Source: Alkalimonas delamerensis (GTDB taxonomy: Bacteria; Pseudomonadota; Gammaproteobacteria; Enterobacterales; Alteromonadaceae). Taken from it: a stretch of DNA of 64,000 nt. Below are positions 34,102 through 42,200 of this stretch, piece after piece. The stretch is from NCBI RefSeq assembly GCF_030717955.1, contig NZ_JAUZVY010000002.1:558001-622000 (forward strand), written 5' to 3'. Numbering within the stretch: position 1 is the stretch's first letter; every line of letters begins with the position of its first letter. The notes below the pieces were generated by a model that did not search any database, was not told where the DNA came from, and was given only the letters and a program-made list of their open reading frames with translations. Made by a program: the position numbers and the translations under genes.

Positions 34102-34455
34102 ATGAAAACAGCGACTTCTGTCAAAACTCTGCTGGCAACCTTTTTGCTGCTACTGGCCTTGCCGGTGCTGGCGATGAATCTTCAACAAGCAATGAATGCT
34201 TTGGGCCCTGCCAAAGAGCAAGGATTGATTGGTGAGCAAGTCAATGGTTATCTGGGGGTGGTGCAAGACAGTGCTGAAGCCCGGCAGATTGTTGAGCTAA
34301 TCAACGATGCCCGTCGTGCTGAGTACAGCCGTATCGCCCGCGATAACAACATTGCCGTCGCCGATGTGGAAGCACGGGCAGGCCAAAGAGCGATTGAACG
34401 CACCCCTGCCGGCCAGTTTGTCAAACTGGATGGTCAATGGGTAAGAAAACGCTGA
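34102..34455 (+). CDS. ydbL: YdbL-family periplasmic protein
   Basis: A 117-residue exported protein with a signal peptide (about 1-24, ending VLA) and the DUF1318 domain (MNALGPAKEQGLIGEQVNGYLGVV, then ADVEARAGQRAIERTPAGQFV). In E. coli YdbL modulates the YdbH-YnbE bridge. The start at 34102 follows AGGAG and gives the signal peptide; the frame opens 24 nt earlier. It completes the operon. Confidence 0.9.
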   Translation: MKTATSVKTLLATFLLLLALPVLAMNLQQAMNALGPAKEQGLIGEQVNGYLGVVQDSAEARQIVELINDARRAEYSRIARDNNIAVADVEARAGQRAIERTPAGQFVKLDGQWVRKR

Positions 34456-34462
34456 ATCACTT

Positions 34463-35947
34463 ATGACAGGCCGGCTTTATAGCAGCACACAAATCCGGGC
34501 CATCGAACAGCAAGCCATTGCTGAGATGGCTCAGGGCGACTTTGTGCTGATGCAACAAGCTGCCAGCGCTTTGCTGGCTCTGCTTAAGCAACGCTGGCCA
34601 AGCAGGAAAAACCTGCTGGTGTATGCGGGTAACGGCAATAACGGTGGTGATGGCTACCTGCTGGCTGCTTACGCCCAAGCAGAGGGCTACCGGGTAACTA
34701 TCAAATGCATTGGCGATCACACCACACTCCCCAAAGCCGCTCTGCTGGCTAGACAAGCAGCAGAGCAGGCTCAGGTTCCTCTGCTTAATCTTTGCGATCC
34801 CTGCAGAGCAGATGTGCTGGTAGATGCAATCTTTGGCATTGGTCTGAACAGGCCGGTTGGCGGTGATTACCTCAATGCTATCTCCCAAATCAATCAAAGT
34901 ACCATTCCAGTGCTAGCGGTCGACGTTCCTTCCGGCCTATGCGCTGATACTGGCCAGGTTTTAGCTTCTGCTGTTCAGGCCGATGTCACCCTGAGCTTTA
35001 TCGGTCACAAAATTGGTTTATTCACAGCAGATGGCCCCGATCACTGCGGTGAATTACTGCTGGAGCCTTTGTCGATTCCACAGCCTTTGCTGGCCGCACA
35101 GCAAGCCTGTGCAACCCTAGTCGATGGCAATCAATTACTTCGAAAACTAGCACCAAGAAAAGCCAACTTCCATAAAGGCCAGGCCGGTCATGTGGTGATT
35201 ATTGGCGGTGACCACGGCATGGCTGGTGCCCCCTTACTCAGCGCCGAAGCCGCACTTCGATGTGGGGCCGGCCTAGTGACAGTGCTGACCCGAAAAGAGC
35301 ATGTTCCGGCATTGGTTGCACGCCGGCCAGAGTGCATGGTGCATGGCGTAGAAGCGCAGCAGGATTTACACCCACTTTTACAGAAAGCCAGTGTGATAGT
35401 GGCAGGCCCAGGACTTGGACAGCAGTTTTGGGGCCAGCAATTGTTGCAGCAAGTACTGACGCAAAATAAACCTGTGCTGCTGGATGCGGATGCTCTAAAC
35501 CTGCTGGCCCAGCAGACTGCTCCACGGCTTAATCAGCTGATCCTAACCCCGCACCCAGGTGAAGCAGCCCGTTTGCTGCACTGCAGCAGCCAAGAGGTGC
35601 AACAACATCGTTTGAATGCAGTACAGGCCTTGCAGCAGCAATATCAGACTACGGTATTGCTGAAAGGCAATGGCAGCCTGATTGCAGGTGATAAAGGCAC
35701 GCAGTTACTGAATGTGGGCAACCCGGGCATGGCATCTGCCGGTATGGGCGATCTGCTTAGCGGTATCATTGCGGCTTTATGGGCACAAGGTCTCAATGCT
35801 GAAGATGCCGCTGCGCTTGGCAGCTGGTTGCATGCCTGTGCTGCAGATCACCAGGCTGCACGTTTTGGCCCCCGCGGATTGCTGGCCACGGATCTACTAT
35901 CATCAGTGCGGCAACACCTCAACCAATCGCTGAATTTATTTGAGTAG
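34463..35947 (+). CDS. nnr: Bifunctional NAD(P)HX epimerase / dehydratase
   Basis: Repairs hydrated NADH and NADPH. The 494-residue protein fuses the YjeF_N epimerase (about 1-205; YAGNGNNGGDGYLLA) to the ribokinase-like ADP-dependent dehydratase (about 220-490; HVVIIGGDHGMAGAPLL, VAGPGLGQ, LDADALNLLA and NPGMASAGMGDLLSG, whose Asp is catalytic). It starts 7 nt after ydbL. In enterobacteria tsaE follows; here the next gene is a sensor kinase. Confidence 0.95.
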   Translation: MTGRLYSSTQIRAIEQQAIAEMAQGDFVLMQQAASALLALLKQRWPSRKNLLVYAGNGNNGGDGYLLAAYAQAEGYRVTIKCIGDHTTLPKAALLARQAAEQAQVPLLNLCDPCRADVLVDAIFGIGLNRPVGGDYLNAISQINQSTIPVLAVDVPSGLCADTGQVLASAVQADVTLSFIGHKIGLFTADGPDHCGELLLEPLSIPQPLLAAQQACATLVDGNQLLRKLAPRKANFHKGQAGHVVIIGGDHGMAGAPLLSAEAALRCGAGLVTVLTRKEHVPALVARRPECMVHGVEAQQDLHPLLQKASVIVAGPGLGQQFWGQQLLQQVLTQNKPVLLDADALNLLAQQTAPRLNQLILTPHPGEAARLLHCSSQEVQQHRLNAVQALQQQYQTTVLLKGNGSLIAGDKGTQLLNVGNPGMASAGMGDLLSGIIAALWAQGLNAEDAAALGSWLHACAADHQAARFGPRGLLATDLLSSVRQHLNQSLNLFE

Positions 35948-36018
35948 TTTTATTGATTTCAATGACTTAATCACCTATTGTTAAGCTGAGTATCCGCATT
36001 TTAAGGCCGCTTCGCCCC

Positions 36019-39000
36019 ATGCCCACAGCCGTAACGCCCCAAGGTTTAAGTGCCTGTTTGCTGCTGTTAGCCGGCTGGTTGCTGGCAGTGCCGCTTTGGG
36101 CGAATGGTCACAGGCCAAGTTACCCCCCGACGCCCTCGTTATTTTTCCAGGTCAGCAATCAGCAGCAAATTGCTGAGCAGATCATTACCGCTATCTTGCA
36201 GGATCAACAAGGTTTTTTGTGGATTGGTACCAGCAGTGGTCTGTACCGGTACGATGGCTACCGCTTTGTGCGTTTTAGCGATCAGAGTGAACAATTAACT
36301 GGCCGCTTTATCCAGTCGTTGTACTTGCGGCAAAATGGTGAGCTTTGGGTGACTGCAGCGCCCGGAGGAGTCAGTCATTTTAATGCCCAAACCCTGCGCT
36401 TTTCATCCTTTGACGATTTCCCTGAGCAGCAGTTGCCTTTTTGGCAAAGTGCCCAGGTATTGGCAGAAGATCAGCAACAACGGCTTTGGGTTGGCAGTCG
36501 CAATGGCCTGGCGTACATCGATGGTTCCGGGCAGAGTCAATTGTTGTCGCATCCAACCTTATCGGAGCTCAGTATCCGGGCTTTGCTGGTCGATAATGAC
36601 AACCGCTTATGGATAGGTCATCGTCAGGGCTTGATTCAACTGGATCTTAATGCAGCGGAACTTGATCCCATTGCAATCACAGCACTCAGTGACCAGAGTG
36701 TGCTCAGCATGCAACTGGCTGAGGATGGCAGCATTTGGCTGGGAACAGCCAGCGCTGGTGTTTATGTTTGGAAAAGTGACACGAAAAACCTGCAGCCTTT
36801 CCCAGTAACAGCGCAGACCGAAGCGGCCAGCCCGGTGCATGATCTCTTGCTATTGCCCAATGACGAAATCTGGTTAGCCCGCCTTGGTGGCATAGAGCGC
36901 TGGCAGCGCAGCAGTCAGCAGCTGTTGCATCGCGATCTGCCTGATCCGTCCGATCGCTACAGTCTGGCCCATGCCGATGTGCGCGCTTTGCACCAAGATC
37001 GAGATGGAGTGATTTGGGTCGGTAGTTACGGTGGCGGTTTGCAGCATTTCCAGCGCTCGCGCCAGGTCAGTATGCTGCGTTACAGCCTGCTGCACCAACA
37101 CAGTCTTTCAAATCCGGATATCAGCAGCATTTTAGAGCTTAATAACGGTGAGATCTGGTTGGGCAGCCGCGGCTCTGGTGTTGATATTGTGCAACCAGGC
37201 CAGGGCATTGTTGCCCGCATCGAGCCGGGGGCCGACTCCGGGCAACTGCAACAAGGCTGGGTCACCGCCATGACACGGCGGCCGGATGGCAGGGTTTGGC
37301 TGGCTACCTATCCTCATGGCGTTTACCAGGTCGAGCCTGATAGCCGTTCCGTTCAGATGTTGCTGTCGGGTACCGACTTTAATGAAAGTGTTCGCCGTTT
37401 TTTTACAGACAGCCAGCAGCGTCTTTGGCTGGGCACCCAGCAAGGATTGTATCTTTGGGATGATGGGGTGCAGCAACTGGTTTCATACCCATTGCTGTCC
37501 CCCTCCCCACAAGCCGATTATCTGAATGCACTGACAGAAGATCCACTGGGGCAACTTTGGGTAGGAGGTGGTTCAACCGGTTTGTACCGGCTGCACCCTG
37601 GCCAATCAGCAGCCAGCTTAGTCCACTTTGCCAATCGCGATACCCCTATTTTGAGCATTCTTGGCTTGCTGGTGGCACACAACAAGCTTTGGCTGGATAC
37701 ACCTGAAGGTTTGTATTTTATCGATGACTTTATGGCTGAGCAGCCGCTGCTGCACACAGCCAGCGCCGATGCACCCTCCAGTGCTTTTGGTGCCAACTTG
37801 TTGCAAGACAGTCACGGCCGGATTTGGAGTCAGCAGCGGCTGTTTAATCCCGTCACCGGCCAACTAAAGCCCCTGGCAGAGCACGATGGTTTTTTGGTCG
37901 GTACCCCCTGGTTTCGCGCTTACCAGCAAAGCCATGATGGCAAAATGCTGTTTGGCAGCACCGAGGGATTGCTGGTGGTGGATGCCGATGCCTATCAGCC
38001 AGCTTCGGACGTCTTTGCGCCCTTGGTGATTACCGCACTGCACATTGATGGCCGCGCTACTTCCCTGCCGACTGCTGAGCTTCAAATTGAACCACAGCAG
38101 CGCGGTTTTAGTCTGGAGTTTGCTGCGCTCGATCTGCTTCAAGCCAATGCCCTGCGCTACCGTTACCAACTGACAGGCTTTGACGATGACTGGCGTACCA
38201 TGGATGCATCGCAACGCCAGCTTAGTTACACCAATCTTTGGCCAGGGCACTACCAACTTCGGATCCAAAGCAGCAATGCCCAGGGCGATTGGAACCCTGA
38301 GCTGCTGACGTTGGATATTCGAGTACTGCCCAAGCTATGGCAGCAGGGGTGGTTTGCCCTGCTCTGCTTGCTTTTGCTGGTCGCTGTGCTGACGGCTCTG
38401 TATCTATGGCGAATGCACGCAGAGCGGCGCAAGGCCATAGCATTGCGCCATCAGGTTGCCAGGCAGCAACGTGAGCTGGAAGCCGCACAAAAACTGCTGG
38501 TAGAAAAAGAGAAAATGGCCTCTTTGGGGCAGGTGGTTGCAGGCGTGGCGCATGAATTAAACACCCCGCTTGGCATCGGATTAACCTCCAGCACCGTCTT
38601 GTTAAATGAAACTGAGCAAATGACGGCGCTTTACCAGCAAAAGCAAATCACCAATCAGAAAATGCAATCCTTCCTGCAGCACTGCCGCGAACATTTGCAG
38701 CTGCTGATTAAAAACCTTGAGCGCAGTGCCGATCTGGTGCATCACTTCAAACAGGTCGCGGTGGATCAAAACGATGCCCGGTTGCAAAGTATTCAGCTGC
38801 CCCACTGGTTGCAAGAGCGGATCAAGCCTTATCAACTCGGCTATCCAGACATCGACTTCCACTTATCCTGCCCACAGATGCAGCTGGAGCTGCGTGCCCA
38901 GGCCCTGGAGCAAATTATTTTCCAATTGCTGCAAAACTGCTGCCTGCATGCCTTTGCCATGAGCGGCTCAAAACAGGTGCGTATTGAGTTAAGCGTTACG

Positions 39001-39240
39001 GCTACCGAGTGCCATTTGTTGATTGAAGACGATGGCCAGGGCATCGCACCTGACATACAGCAGCACATTTTCGAACCCTTTGTCACCAGCAAACGAGGCA
39101 GCCAGTGCCATGGACTGGGTTTGCATCTAAGCTACAACTTAGCCAGTCAGGTGTTAAATGGCAGCATTGAGTTGCAACACAGCAGCCCTGAGGGGACCCG
39201 CTTCCTAGTGCGCTTCCCACGCCAACCTGAGGCCCTATAA
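36019..39240 (+). CDS. Sensor histidine kinase with two-component-type beta-propeller input
   Basis: A 1073-residue membrane kinase. A signal peptide or anchor (about 9-30) is followed by a periplasmic sensor of repeated Reg_prop blades (for example GFLWIGTSSGLYRYDGYRF, RLWVGSRNGLAYID, VIWVGSYGGGLQHF), about 50-660. A Y_Y_Y domain comes next (YRYQLTGFDDDWRTMDASQRQLSYTNLWPGHY) and then a transmembrane helix (about 776-795). The cytoplasmic part has a short coiled coil, the phosphoacceptor His845 in GVAHELNTPLGIG, and an HATPase domain (IEDDGQGIAPD, GLGLHLSYNLA). It has no receiver domain and no adjacent response regulator. Such propeller sensors often detect sugars or polymers, but the ligand here is unknown. 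Confidence 0.92.
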   Translation: MPTAVTPQGLSACLLLLAGWLLAVPLWANGHRPSYPPTPSLFFQVSNQQQIAEQIITAILQDQQGFLWIGTSSGLYRYDGYRFVRFSDQSEQLTGRFIQSLYLRQNGELWVTAAPGGVSHFNAQTLRFSSFDDFPEQQLPFWQSAQVLAEDQQQRLWVGSRNGLAYIDGSGQSQLLSHPTLSELSIRALLVDNDNRLWIGHRQGLIQLDLNAAELDPIAITALSDQSVLSMQLAEDGSIWLGTASAGVYVWKSDTKNLQPFPVTAQTEAASPVHDLLLLPNDEIWLARLGGIERWQRSSQQLLHRDLPDPSDRYSLAHADVRALHQDRDGVIWVGSYGGGLQHFQRSRQVSMLRYSLLHQHSLSNPDISSILELNNGEIWLGSRGSGVDIVQPGQGIVARIEPGADSGQLQQGWVTAMTRRPDGRVWLATYPHGVYQVEPDSRSVQMLLSGTDFNESVRRFFTDSQQRLWLGTQQGLYLWDDGVQQLVSYPLLSPSPQADYLNALTEDPLGQLWVGGGSTGLYRLHPGQSAASLVHFANRDTPILSILGLLVAHNKLWLDTPEGLYFIDDFMAEQPLLHTASADAPSSAFGANLLQDSHGRIWSQQRLFNPVTGQLKPLAEHDGFLVGTPWFRAYQQSHDGKMLFGSTEGLLVVDADAYQPASDVFAPLVITALHIDGRATSLPTAELQIEPQQRGFSLEFAALDLLQANALRYRYQLTGFDDDWRTMDASQRQLSYTNLWPGHYQLRIQSSNAQGDWNPELLTLDIRVLPKLWQQGWFALLCLLLLVAVLTALYLWRMHAERRKAIALRHQVARQQRELEAAQKLLVEKEKMASLGQVVAGVAHELNTPLGIGLTSSTVLLNETEQMTALYQQKQITNQKMQSFLQHCREHLQLLIKNLERSADLVHHFKQVAVDQNDARLQSIQLPHWLQERIKPYQLGYPDIDFHLSCPQMQLELRAQALEQIIFQLLQNCCLHAFAMSGSKQVRIELSVTATECHLLIEDDGQGIAPDIQQHIFEPFVTSKRGSQCHGLGLHLSYNLASQVLNGSIELQHSSPEGTRFLVRFPRQPEAL

Positions 39241-39296
39241 ACAGCGGCCCAAGCCACTTGCTTTTTTAGCAAAAAGGTCCAATATAAGGGTTATCC

Positions 39297-39322
39297 CCGC
39301 CTGTTCCGCAGGCGGTTTTTTT
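39297..39322 (+). terminator. Rho-independent terminator after the sensor kinase
   Basis: CCGCCTG (39297-39303), loop TTCCG, CAGGCGG (39309-39315), then seven T. It separates the kinase from rnk. Confidence 0.85.
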
Positions 39323-39340
39323 ATGTGACAGGAGATAGCA

Positions 39341-39751
39341 ATGTCCAAACAACCTGCGATTATTCTTTCAAGCCTGGATTACGATCGCATTGACGCTTTA
39401 CTGGCCAAAGAAAAAGAGCTGAGCCCAGTACACGAACAGCTGTTGCTGGAAATGGAACGGGCGACATTGGTTGAGCCAGAAGCCGTTCCGGCCAATGTGG
39501 TGACCATGCATTCTAAAGTACGCTTTAAACTGAAAAGCAGTGGCAAGGAGTTTGAGAAAACCCTGTGCTACCCGCAAGAGCTGGCAACGACCAGCGATGG
39601 CATTTCGATTTTCGCACCGGTCGGCGCTGCGCTGATTGGTTTAGCGGTCGGCCAGCACATCGACTGGCCGATGCCGGGTGGACAACTGGATCAAGTAGAA
39701 ATTGTTGAACTGGTTGATCAGCCCGAGCGTAAAGGCGAATACCACCGCTAA
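39341..39751 (+). CDS. rnk: Regulator of nucleoside diphosphate kinase
   Basis: A 136-residue Rnk protein that contacts RNA polymerase in the GreA/GreB manner and affects nucleoside diphosphate levels. It has a short helical N-terminus, then the GreA/B C-terminal-like FKBP fold (VTMHSKVRFKLKSSGKE, ISIFAPVGAALIGLAVGQHIDWPMPGG). The ATG at 39341 follows AGGAG. It stands alone, ending in a convergent hairpin shared with the CBS gene. Confidence 0.92.
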   Translation: MSKQPAIILSSLDYDRIDALLAKEKELSPVHEQLLLEMERATLVEPEAVPANVVTMHSKVRFKLKSSGKEFEKTLCYPQELATTSDGISIFAPVGAALIGLAVGQHIDWPMPGGQLDQVEIVELVDQPERKGEYHR

Positions 39752-39776
39752 GCATTCAGCCTCTATAATGATGACA

Positions 39777-39795
39777 AGGGCAGCGTCGCTGCCCT
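39777..39795. terminator. Hairpin between convergent rnk and CBS gene
   Basis: AGGGCAGC (39777-39784) pairs with GCTGCCCT (39788-39795), loop GTC. It overlaps the CBS-gene stop codon at 39794-39796. Confidence 0.5.
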
Positions 39796-40192
39796 ATTCA
39801 ACCATCTCCAGAATCGGGTCCATAATATCCTGCATCGTAACGAGACCAGCCAGTTCGTTGTTGTTCAACACCAGCACCCGTTTAATACGCTGCTGGCTCA
39901 TCAAAGCGGCCACATGCTTGACCGCTAAGTCTTCGCCGACCGCTACCACTGGCTTGGTATAAATGTCGTACACGTGCAATAAATCAATATCGCCACTTTC
40001 TGCCACAATGGTTTTTAAAATATTGGTGTGGGTAATCAGGCCATAGGCATCATACGGCTGCTGCTTATCCACCACCAAAGATTTTAAGTCGTGCTTCTTC
40101 ATCAGGCTAAGCGCTTCACGCAAGGTGGTAAAAGGCGATACCGTCACCACCTCTTTCACCATAATGTCTTTCACCAGTCGAACCGAGTCCAT
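39794..40192 (-). CDS. CBS-pair protein of the DUF1538/PII unit
   Basis: A 132-residue protein with two CBS motifs (about 4-62, VKDIMVKEVVTVSPFTTLREAL, and 75-130, KPVVAVGEDLAVKHVAAL..LVTMQDIMDPI). CBS pairs sense adenine nucleotides or c-di-AMP. It begins 1 nt after the stop of the PII-like gene, and its role is inferred from the unit: a small nucleotide sensor for the adjacent membrane protein. No enzyme or DNA-binding part is present. Confidence 0.85.
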   Translation of the reverse strand: MDSVRLVKDIMVKEVVTVSPFTTLREALSLMKKHDLKSLVVDKQQPYDAYGLITHTNILKTIVAESGDIDLLHVYDIYTKPVVAVGEDLAVKHVAALMSQQRIKRVLVLNNNELAGLVTMQDIMDPILEMVE

Positions 40193-40193
40193 A

Positions 40194-40544
40194 CTAGAGT
40201 TCCTCTTTTAAATGTTGTTCAAAGCGCTGCACTTGTTTGACATCAATGCCAGCTAAATGCTCCAGCGGCACGGTAAAAACCAGACCTTCAGAGCCGCCTT
40301 CATCTTTGGCCACCACGTTTTTGATGGCTTTAAGCACCCCCAAAGACAATGACTTTTCCAACACCATAATCAGCACGCTCTGACTGCCTTCAAAGCTCAA
40401 ACCAAAGAAGGTTTTGCGCTCATCGCAGGGAATGCCTTTGCCCGCCAATATGGTAATGCCGGTAGCACCATGTTTACGGGCAGCTTTGATGGTTTGCTCT
40501 TCGTACTCATCGTTGACGATGGCCACAAGGGCTGAGAACTTCAT
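40194..40544 (-). CDS. PII-like signal protein partnered with DUF1538
   Basis: A 116-residue protein with the ferredoxin-like fold of PII (MKFSALVAIVNDEYEEQTIKAARKHGATGITIL). It lacks the canonical GlnB/GlnK T-loop with its uridylylated Tyr, having instead a short GIPCDERKTFFGLSFEGSQS segment. It is therefore a PII-like protein rather than a nitrogen regulator. Its ATG overlaps the stop of the DUF1538 gene by 4 nt, so the two are coupled. The likely role is nucleotide-dependent gating of that transporter, by analogy with GlnK-AmtB and SbtB-SbtA. Confidence 0.8.
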   Translation of the reverse strand: MKFSALVAIVNDEYEEQTIKAARKHGATGITILAGKGIPCDERKTFFGLSFEGSQSVLIMVLEKSLSLGVLKAIKNVVAKDEGGSEGLVFTVPLEHLAGIDVKQVQRFEQHLKEEL

Positions 40545-42028
40545 GCGGGTTGTCTCCTGAATTTGGCGGCGTACTCCATGATAATTGCGTACGCCATCAC
40601 GGTAATAATGGGGAAAATCGAGGCAAAGGCGATCAGGCCAAAGCCATCGATCAGCACATTGCGTCCTTCAATATGGGTGGCCAGGCCAATGCCCAGGGCG
40701 GTGACCAAAGGCACCGTTACTTCCGAGGTGGTCACGCCCCCCAAATCAAAGGCCAGGGCAATAATGTATTTGGGTGCCAGCGCCGTCAGCAAAATCACCA
40801 ACAAGTAGCCGGCCATGATGTAATAGTGGATGGAGTCGCCGGTAATAATGCGGTGCACGCCGACGGCAATGCCAATCGCAACGCCAAGGGCAACAATAAT
40901 ACGGATCACACTGCCTTTTAATTTACCGGGTGCGGCTTGCTCGGCTTGCTCACCAACGGCAATCAGTGCTGGCTCAGCCATGGTAGTAGCAAAGCCTATC
41001 ATAAAGGCAAACAGGTAAATAAACGGCAGGTAGTTGCGCGCCATCAATTGCTCCGCCATGCCTTCGCCTATCGGGAAAAGTCCGAGCTTTAAACCAATGA
41101 CAAAAGCATAGAGACCAAGCAGCACCATGATAAAACCGAAAACTACTTTGACAGGATTTTTCAGCGGTTTGCGCAGTACCAGATACTGAAAAAACAGCAC
41201 CACCAGAATAATCGGCAGCACATCGCGCAGCATGGTCAGTAAATCAAGCAGCATTTGCAGCAGTGGATGCACCGCTTTGATGTCGGTCGCAACCAACTCC
41301 AGCGCCAACTCCGGTGTGGGCGCCACGTTGTACACCCAGATGCCATACAGCTGCACACTGATCATTGGCACCATTACCGCCATCGCCACCAGACCAAAGC
41401 CATCCATCAAGGGGTTACGGCCCCGAATGGATGCCGCCAGGCCTAACCCCAGCGCGGCAATCAACGGCACTGTGACAATGTTGGTGGTGACCCCACCCGA
41501 GTCGTACGCCAGGCCTACAATTTCTTCTGGCGCAAACCAAGTGACCGTCACCACCAGGATGTAACCGATGATCATGTACCAGTGAATGGGATGGCCCAAA
41601 ATAATGCGCAGCACACCAATGGCCATCACCGCCCCCACCGACAGCGCGACAATCAGCCGCAGCGTCAGGCCATCAACCCGGCCATCGCTGATTTGCTCGG
41701 CTTGCTGGGCCACTGCAATCAGAGCTGGCTCGGCCACCACGGCCGAAAAGCCCATGGCAAAGCCAAAGGCCATTAAAATGGGAATGGAGCCTTTACGGGC
41801 AAACTGATTGGCCAGGCTTTTGCCAACTGGAAAGATACTGAACTCCAGTCCCTGCAAAAACATCGCCACGCCAAGAGCCACAATGCCAAGCCCAAGCGCC
41901 AGCATCCAGGGATCGTTGGGCATTTGCCGTAAAATCACCGCCTGAAAGAACACCACCACCACCACTATGGGTAGCAGGTTTTTACTGGCATGTAGTATTT
42001 GATGCAGAAAGTCCTTCAGGAACTGCAC
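40541..42028 (-). CDS. DUF1538 duplicated membrane protein (putative transporter)
   Basis: A 495-residue polytopic protein with a clear internal duplication. AEPALIAV occurs at 99-106 and 351-358, DSGGVTT at 176-182 and DLGGVTT at 428-434, and GRNPLMDGFGL near 203 and GRNVLIDGFGL near 455. Each half carries about six or seven helices, so the whole has an inverted- or tandem-repeat transporter plan. DUF1538 has no established substrate. The GTG at 42028 follows GGAGG. It is the first gene of the DUF1538-PII-CBS unit. Conserved Asp and Glu in both repeats suggest a cation-coupled channel or carrier, which is inference only. Confidence 0.85.
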   Translation of the reverse strand: MQFLKDFLHQILHASKNLLPIVVVVVFFQAVILRQMPNDPWMLALGLGIVALGVAMFLQGLEFSIFPVGKSLANQFARKGSIPILMAFGFAMGFSAVVAEPALIAVAQQAEQISDGRVDGLTLRLIVALSVGAVMAIGVLRIILGHPIHWYMIIGYILVVTVTWFAPEEIVGLAYDSGGVTTNIVTVPLIAALGLGLAASIRGRNPLMDGFGLVAMAVMVPMISVQLYGIWVYNVAPTPELALELVATDIKAVHPLLQMLLDLLTMLRDVLPIILVVLFFQYLVLRKPLKNPVKVVFGFIMVLLGLYAFVIGLKLGLFPIGEGMAEQLMARNYLPFIYLFAFMIGFATTMAEPALIAVGEQAEQAAPGKLKGSVIRIIVALGVAIGIAVGVHRIITGDSIHYYIMAGYLLVILLTALAPKYIIALAFDLGGVTTSEVTVPLVTALGIGLATHIEGRNVLIDGFGLIAFASIFPIITVMAYAIIMEYAAKFRRQPA

Positions 42029-42138
42029 TCAGCCTCCAATTCGAGATCAGTAAAGCTTTAATAGCAACTGCTTGTATTTCATTCGTTTTTATAGCTTATA
42101 GTCTAGCTTAGTTTCTGCCTAATTTTATTGATCGAAAA

Positions 42139-42164
42139 TAAAAAAATCCCGGCATAGGCCGGGA
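42139..42164 (-). terminator. Rho-independent terminator of glgP
   Basis: On the minus strand TCCCGGC, loop CTAT, GCCGGGA, then TTTTTTT. Stem arms are plus 42147-42153 and 42158-42164. It separates glgP from the DUF1538 unit. Confidence 0.85.
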
Positions 42165-42200
42165 CTTTGTTGTTTTGTAACCGCACGAAAGCGCGAACCG

